64,000 nt of DNA. It comes from Hedera helix. Lineage: Eukaryota > Streptophyta > Magnoliopsida > Apiales > Araliaceae. The stretch lies in assembly GCA_947179155.2 (NCBI GenBank), contig OX359280.1:10157501-10221500 (forward strand), given 5' to 3'. Of this stretch, positions 32,304 through 44,790 are shown piece after piece (position 1 is the stretch's first letter; every line of letters begins with the position of its first letter). The translations under genes and the position numbers were made by a program. The notes below the pieces were generated by a model. That model was given only the letters and a program-made list of their open reading frames with translations, did not search any database and was not told the origin of the DNA.

Positions 32304-34381
32304 ATTAAATAAAATTAACTTACAATCATATGCACTTCCAAACTTGGAAGTTTGTTTATCTTAAATTAAAATAACTAGAAATGTTTACTGATTTACAAAA
32401 GAAAACTTGAGAGAATTCTAATGTAAGGAAGTAAAAAATTCTACCTTGAACTGAAACATCTGTTTCTTTTTATAGGACTAGGTGTTAACTGTAGCTCCAT
32501 GCGGTGGGAACTGTAGATGAATAGTGTTTTGTCAGAATGATTGCATCTTTTGACTGGAATCTTGCTTTTACTGTGGATAAATAGTAAAAGTTGTCTGAAT
32601 AATTGCACTTTTGACTGCTTTTCTACCGAAAGGTGATTTGGCTAGATACCTCATCAGGCGAAAGGGATCTTGAGCATCTTTGAGAGATTTACTACCATAT
32701 GGGTCAGTGTTTACTGATCCTTCTGAGGAACTAGGAGTCTTAACTGATTTAACAGTTTCTTCATAAAACTCACCAACTCTTTTATTAATTGCTTAGGTTA
32801 GCAATTTTAATTCGTCACTTGAATAATTTTGAATTTTAGACAAATCAATAGAACCTGAAGGACTTAAATCTTTAATTCTTTTAAGTTTCTGCTGAAGAGT
32901 AACTGGAGTAACTAGAAATTCTTTCTGCACTTGATTAATAATCCTATTGATAAAAGAGTTGGTGAGCTTTATGAAGAAACTGTTAAATCAGTTAAGACTC
33001 CGAGTTCCTTAGAAGGATTAGTAAACACATACCCATATGGTAGTAAATCTCTCCAAGATGCTCAAGATCCTTTAGCATGATGAGGGACCCAGCCAAATCA
33101 CCTTTCGATAGAAATGCAGTCAAAAGTGCAATTATTTAGACAACTTTTACTATTCATCCACAGTAAAAGCAAGATTTCAGTCAAAAGGTGCAATCATTCC
33201 GATAAAGTACTATTCATCTATAGTTCCCACCATGTGAAGCTACAATTAACACCCAGTCCTGTAAAAAGAAGCAAATTTTTCAGTTCAAGACAGAGTTTTT
33301 TACTTCCTTACAATAAAAATTTTTCAACTCTTCTTTTGTAAATCAGTAAACATTTCCAGTTATTTCAATTCAAGATAAACAAACTTCGAAATTTGAAAGT
33401 GCATATTATTGTAAGTTAATTTTATTTAATTACTTATATTTTAGTTAATTACTTATTTTCTTAATTTTATTCAACTGTGAGGTCCCTTTCCCAAGTATCC
33501 CTCTGCATCATTCATATTTTCATACTTGTTCTTATACTCTGATTTTTTCGCCTTCATGGCTGGTTAGCTTTCGCCTTCCTATATATATATATATATATAT
33601 TGACCAACTTTGACTTCACATTGAGGTCCACTTTGGGTTCTATGAATTAATTCATTTGGACTTAGAATTACAATTGTTTGGGCTCAACAATTTAATTCAT
33701 TCGTACTACTACATTAATTCATTTAAGTCATCAACACTTGAGCTCCCAACAATTAAATCAATTGGGCTAACTATGATACTTGAAATAAAAATAAGTATTG
33801 GGCTAGTTTAAATTAATTTGGACTCACCATATATTTTTTATATGGTTCACTAATTAAATCATATAAGGCTGTCATATTGAGCTCATTAAATAAACACATT
33901 AGTTTAATTATATAATCTAATTAGACTTGTTATTTATAAGTCAATTGGACTACTTAATTGAGTTAGTTTACAAAACACTGACGCTTAACATATTTTGAAC
34001 TTGTTTGTTAAACCCTAACACACATACATACAGGTACTACAACTTGATTCAATAAACTACCACATAACCTACACATATTACTACATTGGGTTGACTTTAA
34101 TAATTTATTTATTTATTCTTCCTCATTAATCATACAAGTAATCCACTTGTTGATTATTAAACTTCTTATTTGCTATTTAATGCCAACATTCAAGATTTGT
34201 GATATCATCACATCAACTCTTCTTACATTTCTTTATATTCTTTAGTTAATTCAAATAAATTCAATTAACTAACTTACTAACTCTTATCATATAACATATA
34301 CACATACATAACATATCATATTTCCACATGAAAATATATATATATATATATAAGAGGTTCATAATTCTTTCGGTCATTACA
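30385..34381 (-). mobile_element. Solo LTR, family L, minus strand, target duplication CTTTC
   Basis: On the minus strand it starts TGTAATGACCGAAAG at 34381 and ends GGGGGCGTCACA at 30385. CTTTC flanks it at 30380-30384 and 34382-34386, in G2 RNase H. It contains U3 with TTGGGCT motifs (33660-33860), a splice-donor-like AAG|GTATAA (GT at 31679-31678 on minus), a GC island with the perfect palindrome ACTGCGCCTAGGCGCAGT (31104-31121), and the terminal hairpin (30703-30721). It lacks the long AT-rich array. Caulimovirid palindrome E/F sits inside it. Confidence 0.9.
32301..33433. mobile_element. Caulimovirid copies E and F as a large palindrome
   Basis: Left arm 32301-32785 (minus strand) and right arm 32950-33433 (plus strand) are inverted copies of the 3' end of the caulimovirid second ORF plus the promoter region, separated by about 165 bp of further second-ORF sequence that belongs to the left copy. 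The left arm ends the ORF with YGSKSLKDAQDPFRLMR-like sequence; the right arm has YGSKSLQDAQDPLA and a stop. TATA box TATAAAAAG is in E near 32466-32473; F reads TGTAAAAAG. (TA)n tracts lie at both outer sides (32273-32300 and 33581-33600). Confidence 0.8.
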
Positions 34382-34386
34382 CTTTC

Positions 34387-35144
34387 TCTCTGTACAATTA
34401 GTGTCTCCAAGTCTTTAACTTCTGCTAACACTAGATTATGGGTAGGGTAGTTCTTCTCATAATCTTTGAGTTATCGAGAGGCATAGGCAATAATTTTTTC
34501 ATGTTGTATAAGAACGCAGCCTAAACCTCTGCCTAAAGCATCGTTGTAGATGACAAATCCTCCCGATCCTAATAGTATGGTTAAAACAGAGGTTGAAACA
34601 AGTCTCTTCTTGAGATCTTGAAAGTTTTTCTCGCATTCCTCGCGCACTTGAATTTTGTGCTTTTCTTAGTCAGCTGAGTTAATGGAGTGACAATTTGAGA
34701 AAATTCTGCTACAAATCTCCGGTAATAACCAGCTAGGCCCAAAAAATTTTGTACTTCAGCTACTATCCAAGGTTGCTCCCAATTTAGTATTTCTTCAATC
34801 TTCGTAGGGTTAATTGATATTCCCTGACTAGAAATCACATGCCCAAGGAACGTGACTTCCTTAAGCCAAAACTTACACTTCTTCAACTTGGCATACAACT
34901 TGTTCTCACGTAGCTTTTGGAGTATCAATCTCAGGTGTTGTTCATGATCCTCACGTCTTTTGGAGTATATAAGGATGTCATCAACAAAGATAATCACAAA
35001 ATAATCCAAATATTCCTCGAATATTCAGTTCATCATGATCATGAAAGCTACAGGAACATTGGTTATTCCAAAAGGCATGACTAAGAACTCATAATACATA
35101 TAGCGAGTTCTAAAAGCAGTCTTTGGAATGTCATCAGCTTTAAC
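34387..35144 (-). pseudogene. G2 reverse transcriptase (palm/thumb) and RNase H start
   Basis: Minus strand: DDIPKTAFRTRYMYYEFLVMPFG, then an open stretch 34581-35009 with FVDDILIYSKRREDH (catalytic FVDD), KCKFWLKEVTFLGHVIS and FLGLAGYYRRFV. RNase H begins with GRGLGCVLIQHEKIIAYASR and YPTHNL. It is flanked by two solo LTR insertions (CTTTC site at left, TTAAC site at right). The frame is broken after the thumb and around the connection. Confidence 0.85.
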
Positions 35145-38100
35145 TGTAATGGCCGAGAAAATTACGAAGCCAATTTTTTTTTTTATTTAATTATATCCAT
35201 AAGAAAATATGAAGTATGATGTATGTGTGTATGTGATAAGTTGTATGATGAGAGGTACTAAATTAGTTAATTAAATTAATTAACTAAAGAAGGAAAAAGA
35301 TTTCAAGAGAAGCTTATGTGATGAAATCACAAAGCTTGAACGTTGGCCTTGTATGGCAATTAAGAAGATTTTTAATGAACAAGTTAATTACTTGTATGAA
35401 TAATGCGAAAGAAGAAGCAGGTGAATTATTTGAGATAATCCAATGTGGTAATAATTGTTTGTGTACGGCTAACTATATTATAAACCCAATTTGATGATAG
35501 GGGTTAGTGAATGAATTAATTTAATCAAGTCCAATGTACTTGTATTAATATGTACTAGGGTATTATTAAAACAAATCCAATAATTTGCAATTAATAGTGT
35601 TATTTAATTAAGGAGTCCAATGGACACATAAATAGCAAATCTAATTGGATTATAATTTAAATCCAAATGAGTTGTTAAACTAGGTCAATTAAGTTTACCT
35701 AGTAGCCCATGTAATTAATTTAATTACTAGTCCAGGTAATTTATTAAATAAGCCCAATGCTTATTTTAATTAAAGGTAGCATAGTTATGTAAATGCTAGC
35801 CCAATGTATGATATAAATTGAGCCCAAACAACTTAATTGAATGAGCCCAATAAAACTTAATTCTAAGATCCAAGGTGGAGCCCAATAAGCTTGTATAGGT
35901 GAATATGTATACATATATTGGTGCATATATATATAGATACTTATATAATTATATAGGACTTAAAAATAAAGTCAAATTGAAGAAATAAATGGTCAATCCC
36001 GAATTTTGGGGCCCACATGGATATAATGCTAGCTTGTTGGATGATTTTGGAGTGTAAATTGGTTCAAGTAACCCCCAACCACCCTAGTCAATCAAAGAGT
36101 CAATCAAAAAGTCTATCAAGTAGTCATTCCATGCATAGTAAGCAAGATTAGAGCCTTAATCAACTAATTTTAGTTGATTAGTAGAACTAATGGTAAAATC
36201 CTAGAGTTCTATAAATACAAATGCCTAACACTTGTGCAAATGTTGGTTCATTTGTTTCATTCACTAAAATATAGAGAGAGCATTCTAGAGAAAATAGAGA
36301 GAACTCTTGAGAGTTGGAGTTTCACCAAGGAGACTGCTAGAGACTTATTAAGGAGGAGTCACCAACAAAGTCTCTAGCCAAGAGAAGAAGAGCATAAGGT
36401 TCAAAAGTGTTATATCTCTTCTTTATTTCATTTTTTGTAGACTATATATGTTTAATATGGTCAAAATATATTTTTTAACTGATCAAAAGTTGTTTTGATG
36501 GTCTAGAAGTCTTAAGCTATGATAAATTAGTAGATACATGGTTTGATATGCTTAAATCATGTTTTGGTATGTGTGAAAGGCATAAAATTGGAAGAAATGT
36601 CTATATGGAAATTTACCAGTAAAACTCTAGGTAGTTATGTGCTATTTAAGGTTGTAGTTTGAAATATACAAGTTGGAAAATTAATTTCTATGGCTAGAAA
36701 GTTATGTCTATGAGTTTTAAAGAAAAGTCCAAGTTGAAGTTTTCAAAAATATTGAATAACGAAGAAGTTATAGCTTTTACCGCAAATGATGTCGTTTTTA
36801 AACCCTAGATGGTTCGATCCGTAAATTTCGTGTAAAACGTTTTCTAAAAGACGATCGAACCATGGAATATTGTAAAACAAGAGGCTATGATCACATCAAC
36901 ACTGATTTGGTGTTATTTGGATGTGTAGATTTTATTTAATCAAGGTTTGATTAAAGGGTATCAAAACTGTCAAAAATCAAAAATTTGGACAACATTCTGC
37001 CGGACAGCGCCGGGGCGCCGTCTTGCAGTGTAATCACTGCGCCGCGGCGCAGTGCACTGTTCCAGGAAAAAGAAAAAGAAATCGAACCGGGTCGGGCCGG
37101 ACCGGGTCGAGTCAGGTCGGGTCCGTACGGATCCGAAAATGGAAAATGTTTCAAAAATTATTTTATTATTTTTGGACTTAATAAATACATTTTTAAATTA
37201 AATATAAGTGATTTAATAGATAAAAAGAGTTAAATATTATTAAAGGTTTAATAATATAATTAAATTAATAAAATATTATTATTAATATAATAATATTAGA
37301 AAATCATTAAAATATTATTAAATGTATAATAATATTAGAAAATCATTAAAATATTATTAAATGTATAATAATATTATAAAGTGAATAAAATATTATTAAA
37401 GAGTTAAAAATATTAAATATATAAAATATTATTAAAATGATTAATAATATTAATAAAGAAATTAAATATTATTAAATGGTTAATAATACTAGTAAGTTAA
37501 TAAAATATTATTAAATGATTAATAATATTAATAAAGGATTAAAATATTATTAAATGATTAATAATATTAGATTATGAGTAAAATATTATTAAAATGATTA
37601 ATAATATTAATGAATGATTAGAATATTATTAAATGGTTAATAATATTAGAATATGAATAAAATATTATTAAATAATTAATAACATTAGATAATGAGTAGA
37701 ATATTATTAAATGATTAATAATATTATAAAGGGAATAAAATATTATTAAGTGACTAATAATATTAGAGAATGAGTAGAATATTATTAAATGATTAATAAT
37801 ATTAATGAGTTAATAAAATATTATTAAATAGTTAATAATATTAACGAATGATTAAAATATTATTAAATGGTTAATAATATTAGTAAGTTAATAGAATATT
37901 ATTAAATGATTAATAATATTAGTAAGTTAGTAGAATATTATTAAACTATTAATAATATTAACAAATGATTAAAATATTATTAAATGATTAATAATATTAG
38001 TATGAGGATAAAATATTATTAAATGGTTAATAATATTAATGAGAGAAGAAGACATTATTAAATGATATTATTTTGAGTATAAAATATTATTAAATGAATA

Positions 38101-39805
38101 ATAATATTTATAAGTTATTGGAGATATTATTTGATAAATAATATCATGAGAAGAGTAAGACATTATTAATAATGTTAATATATGATCGAAATATTATTAA
38201 ATGATTAATAATATTAACTAAGGATAATGATATTATTAAAGGATTAATAATATTATTAAGAGGTTAAAATATTATTAAATGGTTAATAATATTTACAAAT
38301 GATTAAGATGTTGTTTGATAAATAGTGTCATTGGGGATAGTGTAAAACATTATTTATGTATTAATAATGTCAATAAGTGTTTGAGATAATAAAGAGATTA
38401 AGATGATTATTAGATGGTTAATTAATAATATTGAGGAACTAGATGATTTATTATTGAGATAGTAAATGGTTAAAATATTATTATACGATTAATAATATTA
38501 TCTGTGGTATTTATATATTATCAAATGTGATATTATTATAAAGTAATAAAGTGATAGTTATGTGATTTAAAATATTATCAAGGGATTGATAATATTATTA
38601 AAAGTTTTAAGGTTATGATTAAGTGATAGATGATTTAAGACATATATGGTAAGGTTATTAATTTTAAATAAACCTATATGTGTTATGCTAATTGGAGGAT
38701 CAATGTTGTTGAATATTAGGTCGCCCAAATGAAGTATTTTTAAGTTAAATAGCAGTAGTCAGCGGAACAGGCAAGTTTCTCTGAACCTTAACTTGTATTT
38801 ATTTGGCAAGTTAGTTATGATGAAATAATTATTAAGAATTATTTCATATCTATACTGTTATTGATAATCGCATTTAGGTGCATTTGCATGACTGTTCACG
38901 TTATGAACTGTTTAAAGAGAAATATCTATGCTATTTGTTTCAGCTAGATATTGCATTATGACTGTTCTTGTTATGAACTGTTCTAAGTGAGGGTTCTATG
39001 CCAATTGTTTCGGCTAGACCATGTACGATTTAAATTCATAAATCTGAATACTATTGAAGATAGTCCAAACCATATTGTTGTGGTGCAGAATCTGATGGGA
39101 TAAGCTGAAATGAACAGAGCATTATAAGTAGATAAGCTTACGATCGGATGGAATATTCCCGATCAAAACGAACTAGATGGTTATATTGTGCACTCTATAA
39201 ACTTACGATAGGATGATCACCTAGAGTACCCATCACCGGATATGTCAATCGAAATGATTGTTAATATTCAAAACGAACTGACAGTCTTCTGTCTACAAGG
39301 TATTGTAAATACTCAAAACGTGTGTTCATGGTCTTGTGACCCTTTCAGCATGATGAAGCAATATGTTATATCAATTGAATTATATTATTCAAAGTTTCAT
39401 GTCTTCACAATTATTATATATTGTTGAAGTTTCCAGAGCTAAATCTTTTTCATTTATGATATACCTTTTATTGTTTATTTAAAACTTGCTGAGCAAAGTA
39501 GTTGCTCACCCTTGCTATATGATGAACTATTTTCAGTTAAGCCGAGTTATCTAAGGAGTACCACGGCAAAGGACAGATGAACGAGTAGACGTAGTTAGTT
39601 CGTACTATTTGTGTAAACCTTTTGTATTATAAGGTAATGATGATATATTAAGGTTAGTGGAACCTGGGATTGAAGGTACTTTTTGTAATGAAATTATGTA
39701 TGTTTTTCGCGAGATATTGAAGATGTATTGTATGAATGTTTGACAAGTGCTGAATAGTGAGCACCGAACCCGAGGTTCAAGGGACCCAGATTTGGGGGCG
39801 TCACA
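35145..39805 (+). mobile_element. Solo LTR, family L (4.7 kb), target duplication TTAAC
   Basis: Starts TGTAATGGCCGAGAAAATTACG-like (first bases TGTAATGGCCGA) and ends TTTGGGGGCGTCACA. TTAAC flanks it at 35140-35144 and 39806-39810 within G2 RT. Modules in order: GCCCA array 35700-35890, TATAAATA at 36210-36217, AAG|GTTCAA splice-donor-like site with GT at 36399-36400, GC island 36995-37140 with the perfect 20-bp palindrome CACTGCGCCGCGGCGCAGTG (37035-37054), 39-bp AT-rich minisatellite 37230-38340, terminal hairpin 39490-39508. Frames within it are not genes. Confidence 0.9.
37230..38340 (+). repeat. About 39-bp palindromic AT minisatellite
   Basis: Roughly 28 tandem units built on AATATTATTAAA-tg-GTTAATAATATT, each an inverted repeat followed by a variable spacer (gtaagttaata, gaatgatta, gattatgagta). 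Unit length measured between neighbouring aaaatattatt starts is about 39 bp. It degenerates toward 38340 and beyond. Confidence 0.85.
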
Positions 39806-41218
39806 TTAACCTTTAACTGATGATATCCAAAACAAAGATAAATCTTCAAAAAATATTGAGCACCCTGCAATTGATCAAACATGTCATTAATTCGAGGTAA
39901 CAGGTACATGTTTTTTTATGGTGACATGATTCAACTCTCAGTAGTCAATGCATAGCCTCATACTCCCGTCATTCTTCTTGACAAAAAGAAGAAGAGCACC
40001 CCAAGACGATGCAATTGGACGTATAAAACTAGCATCAAATAATTCATGTAGTTGGACTTTTAACTATTTAATGTTTAATGGGAGTCATTCGGTATGGGAC
40101 TTTGAAAATAAGCTTAATACCGGGTTTAAGATCAATACAGAATTCAATTTCACGGTTTGGGGGTAAGCTAGGAAGTTCCTCAAGAAACACATCAGGAAAT
40201 TTATCAACAATAAAAATATCATTCAAGTTTGACGTGTTTTTGTTCAAATCAATGACATGAACTAAAAAGGTTTGACATCCATTTTTTAATAAATGAGTGA
40301 CGTTATGGCCAGAAATAACAGTTATAGATTTCAATGGTTTGGTTGTTTGAATTTGCATAACAGGTTAATTAGGAATATGAAAGCTAATGATCTTACAAAA
40401 GCAATCAATTTTAGCATGATGGATAGTCAACCAATTAATTCTTAAAATCCCATCAAGTTCATGCATTTTCAATAACATAATATCAATAGGTAATGTGAGA
40501 CTGTTGACTTAGACTAAGAAAGATTTATAAACAGTGGATATAATAGCTATTTCTCCTAATAGAGTTTCAACTGATAAGTCAAAGTTTAATTTCTAAGAGA
40601 TCAAGTTTAAACATTGAGCACATTTATGTGAGATAAAAGAATGGGTAGAGTCAGTATCTAACAAGGCATAGACTTCACAATAATTTATGTGTAGCTTACC
40701 GGTTATCATCTCGTTCGGGTTTCGTAACCTTTGGGATGTCACAACAAAATCTCATCCCTAAACTACAGATTTTTTCTTGTTCGTGCTAGCTTTTGGAGTT
40801 ATCATTGCAGCTGGGCTTAATTTTGTAACAGGACAAAATTGAGCAATATGACATTTCTTCCCATAACTGTAGCATAACTTGGACTGTCGAGTACAGTTCA
40901 AGCTGATGTGACCCTCCTGACCACACTTGTAGCATCTTACTGGTGGTCGATCTTCACCCCTTGAAACTGGTGTCAGTGATGGTGCTGATGCTGGTGTCCT
41001 TCCGTGATCATTGTGGAATCTCTTTCTCTTGAAGTTGTTCCCACTAATTCCCCTCTTCTTTTATCTGGGTTGAGATTACCATCGAAGTGGTTATCATTTC
41101 TGAAATGGTGATTTCCTCCTCTATGGCTCTTATTCCGGTGATTGTTGTCGTTATTTCTCTCTCTCTGCTGGTCATTGACTCCCGGTTGCAATATTTTATT
41201 TTCTTGCTCCACATTTGA
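39806..41218 (-). pseudogene. G2 nucleocapsid, protease and RT N-terminus
   Basis: Minus strand from 41218: end of gag with His/Asn-rich tail, then knuckle CYKCGQEGHISLNC (near 40900-40940) and a second, damaged CYSYGKKCHIAQFC. Protease follows with YALLDTDSTHSFIS, where the catalytic glycine of D(S/T)G is Asp, and INWLTIHHAKIDC. Then FPDVFLEELPSLPPNREIEF, VPYRMTP, and RT start WGALLLFVKKNDGSMRLCIDY, FLKIYLCFGYHQLKV, whose first catalytic Asp is Tyr. It continues into 34387-35144 after removal of the solo LTR. The right end, 41214-41218, is the TTTGA target site of the copia element. Confidence 0.85.
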
Positions 41219-41930
41219 TGAAAGTAATATGCCCTCAAGCCAATCACATTTGATGTGATAAGCATATACTTTGTAATCTTGTTCATTTATTAATAAAAGT
41301 ATCAATGCATTTATTTATTCATGATTAATTACTTGAATTAATCAAATGGATAAACCCATAGTTTTCGAGCAATACTTTTAGAACCATGATGAGGATCATG
41401 CTAATGTGATCTAAATTCAAGATAGCTCAAAACTAAAATTGTTCCTAATCGTTGGATCACTAAAAAGGGGATTAGTAGATCTGGATAGATTGGTACATAC
41501 TATGCTTGCTCTTATGAAGAGGATGATTGATCTCATAATCATTTGTGTATAGACACTAAAGCAAGTATGTAGGTTCTTATTAGAGAATAAGTTCACTGAA
41601 CGTGACTCGCTCAAGGTCCACTTCTTTAATTCATAGATCTCTTGGTGGATCACCTCTAGAGGCTCAACACTTGGGGAGCTAACATTGATCCATGGAATCT
41701 AATCGGTGAATTTGAAGAAGAACGTGAAGGATCAAAGGGAGATGAACTTGTACCCGTGGAAGCTTGGTTCTACAAAGGTATAAAAAAATTTATCCTTCCT
41801 CAATTAATAATAGTCGCATAAGAAAGATCCAGGTTATTGGTTTGTACAAAAATTTTAAAATCTGATTTTCTTGCTTCCGTTGCACTTATATAATTTGATT
41901 ATATGTATGCCATATTTTTGCAAACCAACA
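41219..41930 (+). repeat. 5' LTR of copia element, internally deleted
   Basis: 712 bp against 1957 bp for the 3' LTR. Alignment is lost after gctcaagg (41611) and resumes at tccacttctttaattcat, so about 1.25 kb corresponding to 47850-49100 is absent. The outer ends are identical in form to the 3' LTR. Confidence 0.9.
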
Positions 41931-41931
41931 G

Positions 41932-41944
41932 TGGCATCAGAACC
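41932..41944 (+). other. Primer-binding site of copia element
   Basis: TGGCATCAGAACC begins one base after the LTR end and resembles the tRNA-Met PBS TGGTATCAGAGCC with two differences. Confidence 0.7.
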
Positions 41945-42121
41945 AAACTTATGCGAATTATTAATTGTTTTAATTTTATATACGTATGGGTATGTGTTTA
42001 GAATAATTTATTGGGCAAAATTTGTTATATAAAATTATTATTTTTAATACTGAAATTGATAATTACCGGATTTGAAAAACTGAAAGTGGGTGGGCTGGTT
42101 ACCGAATTGGATTCGGTGGAA

Positions 42122-42122
<1 letters not shown>

Positions 42123-42185
<63 letters not shown>
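42123..42185. repeat. (TA)n microsatellite in copia leader
   Basis: About 63 bases of perfect TA. The 62-codon frame through it is an artefact. Confidence 0.95.
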
Positions 42186-42191
<6 letters not shown>

Positions 42192-43473
42192 AACCAAATG
42201 GCATCCTGTTTTGGTAATGAAAGAAGGGTCACTGTTTCGGTATTGGGAAAAAAAAAAAAAAAGGCAAAGCACATGTAGCTTTGCTTGTCCCGAAATTCAT
42301 GTCACGGCTGTACAACAAAGCAGTTTTCGGTATTGTGTTTTTCGGATTGGCAATTAGCAACTTGTATTCGGTAAGTGATGATGCAAGCCATTTTCGGATT
42401 TGTGCTATTTATATATATGACATATTTATAATATATATTAATTAGTTAAACAGTTTAGTAATTTTATGCAGATTTTAAAATTTCAAAATAAAAGAGTTTA
42501 TTTTGGGTAATTTTAAAATAATAAAAATAAATAGTTTATTTTTTAAATAATTTTATAATTAAAATAAAAGGTTTATTTTAAACATGAAATTGGATTTCAT
42601 GCAACTTTAAATTGCCCATTAAATGATATCAATACATATATGGAATGATTTATTTAATTAATGAGATGAATATTATTTATTAATATATATGTTGATATAT
42701 ATGATAATAAATGGGATTGATTATGGACTATTGACCAATGTGATTGGATTTAATTTTAATTAAATGCATGAATGAATGGGTTTTAATAAATGGGGTCTGC
42801 GTACCTCGTCTTTCTAATTTTTCTTATGTATAATTCTATCTCCCTCCTATGTACTTCCCCTTGACTGTTGATCAAGGTTTCTATTTATTGTAAATAATTT
42901 GTAATAGGAATAGTTAGAATTATTTTGAAGAATTGGAGCAAAGAAGCAAGGAGCGCAGGAAGACCCGTTTGTAATGGAGCCCGAATTTAAATGTAATAGT
43001 TACATTTAATTTAATTTATTCTTGCACCCTAGGTTTGACCAATTGATTTATTTGGTGGCTCGAATAAACCAAACTAGAATAAAAGTCCATAATCAATCCA
43101 AGTAGAATATAGTATTCTATATGTGCATGCTTATTTATATATATTATATATTATCAAACATGCTTCGCGTGTTAATTAATATGACGCGTATTTTATATAT
43201 ATATGTGCATGTGCGCTAAACAAGATGAGACAATTAATATTAATAAACCCCTCATGATGTAGAATAAATATTATTTATAAAAATGAATTAAAATGTTTAA
43301 TTCATGAATTAAAGGAGTTTAATTCAATTAAATAAAATTAGAATTGTTCTAATTTATTTATTCCACTACTCATAATATTAAGTTGTAACGTTCAAAGATA
43401 TTTATTAAAAATATCGAACGTCGCCTTCTAGCATGGTAAAACAATAGAGTATCAAATAATCATTATAAGTTTG

Positions 43474-43759
43474 TTGTGTCACACAAGGCTTATATTAATT
43501 TTTTGAGATGTTGTTTTATCACATTTGATGTTTATAAAAAGAATTGAACATTACTGTTTTGTTGTGTCACACAATGACGGTCTTTTTCTCTTCTAATATA
43601 AGAAAATGCTAGGTTGGACTTAACTTGGATAATTTTGATTTGGATGTGTCACACATGATCATAATAATCTAAGAGGCAAAATAAAAGGAGTTACATGTTA
43701 ATGTAATTGACAAGAGTTGTCTACCTATTTATTTATATATCGTTTGTTGTGTCACACAA
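43474..43759 (+). promoter_or_regulatory. Four TTGTGTCACACAA dyads in copia leader
   Basis: TTGTGT-C-ACACAA (6-bp arms around one base) at 43474-43486, 43562-43574 and 43747-43759, and ATGTGTCACACAT at 43644-43656, spaced 82-103 bp. The third keeps the dyad although its outer bases changed. They lie upstream of gag in the untranslated leader. Confidence 0.7.
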
Positions 43760-44029
43760 GGCTATATACATTTGAAATAGGATCCTTATTTTCACTAGCA
43801 AATCTTTAACTAGATTTGCCGAACTATATAAGGAGGGTAATATAGTTTGATGAAAATAGTGGGAGACACCATTTTAAATAAAGACCTAATTTATTTTGGT
43901 AATTAATAAAACGAATGCATGTTAATGTTGTTATTAATTCACTTAAAAAATATTGCTATGTTTAATTCACTAACACTGCATAGCATAATGTATGCTAACA
44001 ATTAATCGAACCGAATTGTTCGGATTGAT

Positions 44030-44790
44030 TAAATAAATTTGAGAAAAGTTCTCAATGCTGAAAAGCTATCAAATGTCCTTAATCTGTCTATTCCTACAAA
44101 CGTTGTAGACTAAGCCTCTGAGAAAGAGATTGCTATTTTAAATGGCAAGATGATGCAAAGGTGGTTCAATGCATCATGCTCACATCCATAAGTATCGAGT
44201 TACAGCGTCAACAAGAGAAAATGGATGCACCTACTATATTGCTGCACATTCAATAGTTGTATGGTGAGCAAAGTAGGTTAACTAGATATAAGATATCTAA
44301 GGAGTTCTTCCGATCTATAATAATTAATGGCACTATAGTAAAAGACGCATGTCCTAAAGATGATCAATTGGATTGATCAATTAGGACAAACATGTTTTGT
44401 AAAGGATGGAGAGTTGAGTCAAGATTCGATCTTGCAGTCACTCACTGACTCTAATTCACAATATGTTGTGAACTTCAAACATTAATAAGCTAAATGTCAG
44501 TTTAACTGATTTGCTTAAATATGTTGAAGACTGTTGAGAGTCACTTTTCTTCCTAGAAAACCCAAGTCTTACTTGTAGATGAATCTTCTAAGCGGGGGAA
44601 GATGGCCAAAGGTATTTCTGAGGAGTCAGAAAGAGTAGAAGGCAAAAGAAAGGCTAAACAAAGGACATAAATAAAAGTGATCCCGAGGGCAAAGGAGTTT
44701 ACTTTCATTGCGATAAGCTGGGACACTGGAAGAACAACTACAAGAGAGTTGTAGTAGTTAAGTAGAAGAAGTTTAGTGAAACTTCAGCTA
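44030..44790 (+). pseudogene. Copia gag remnant
   Basis: Translation in pieces shows EKLSNVLNLSIPTN, RWFNASC, then a Lys-rich region and a degenerate knuckle YFHCDKLGHWKNNY at about 44699-44743, where the first and last Cys of CX2CX4HX4C are Tyr and Tyr. Many stops. The position right after the leader fits gag. Confidence 0.65.

Noticed and set aside
36985..37233. 82-codon frame with Pro/Gly/Arg-rich product on both strands
   Set aside because: GC island of the solo LTR 35145-39805.
43474..43759. CRISPR-like array
   Set aside because: Only four 13-bp repeats with unequal spacing in a plant retrotransposon leader; no cas genes, eukaryotic context.
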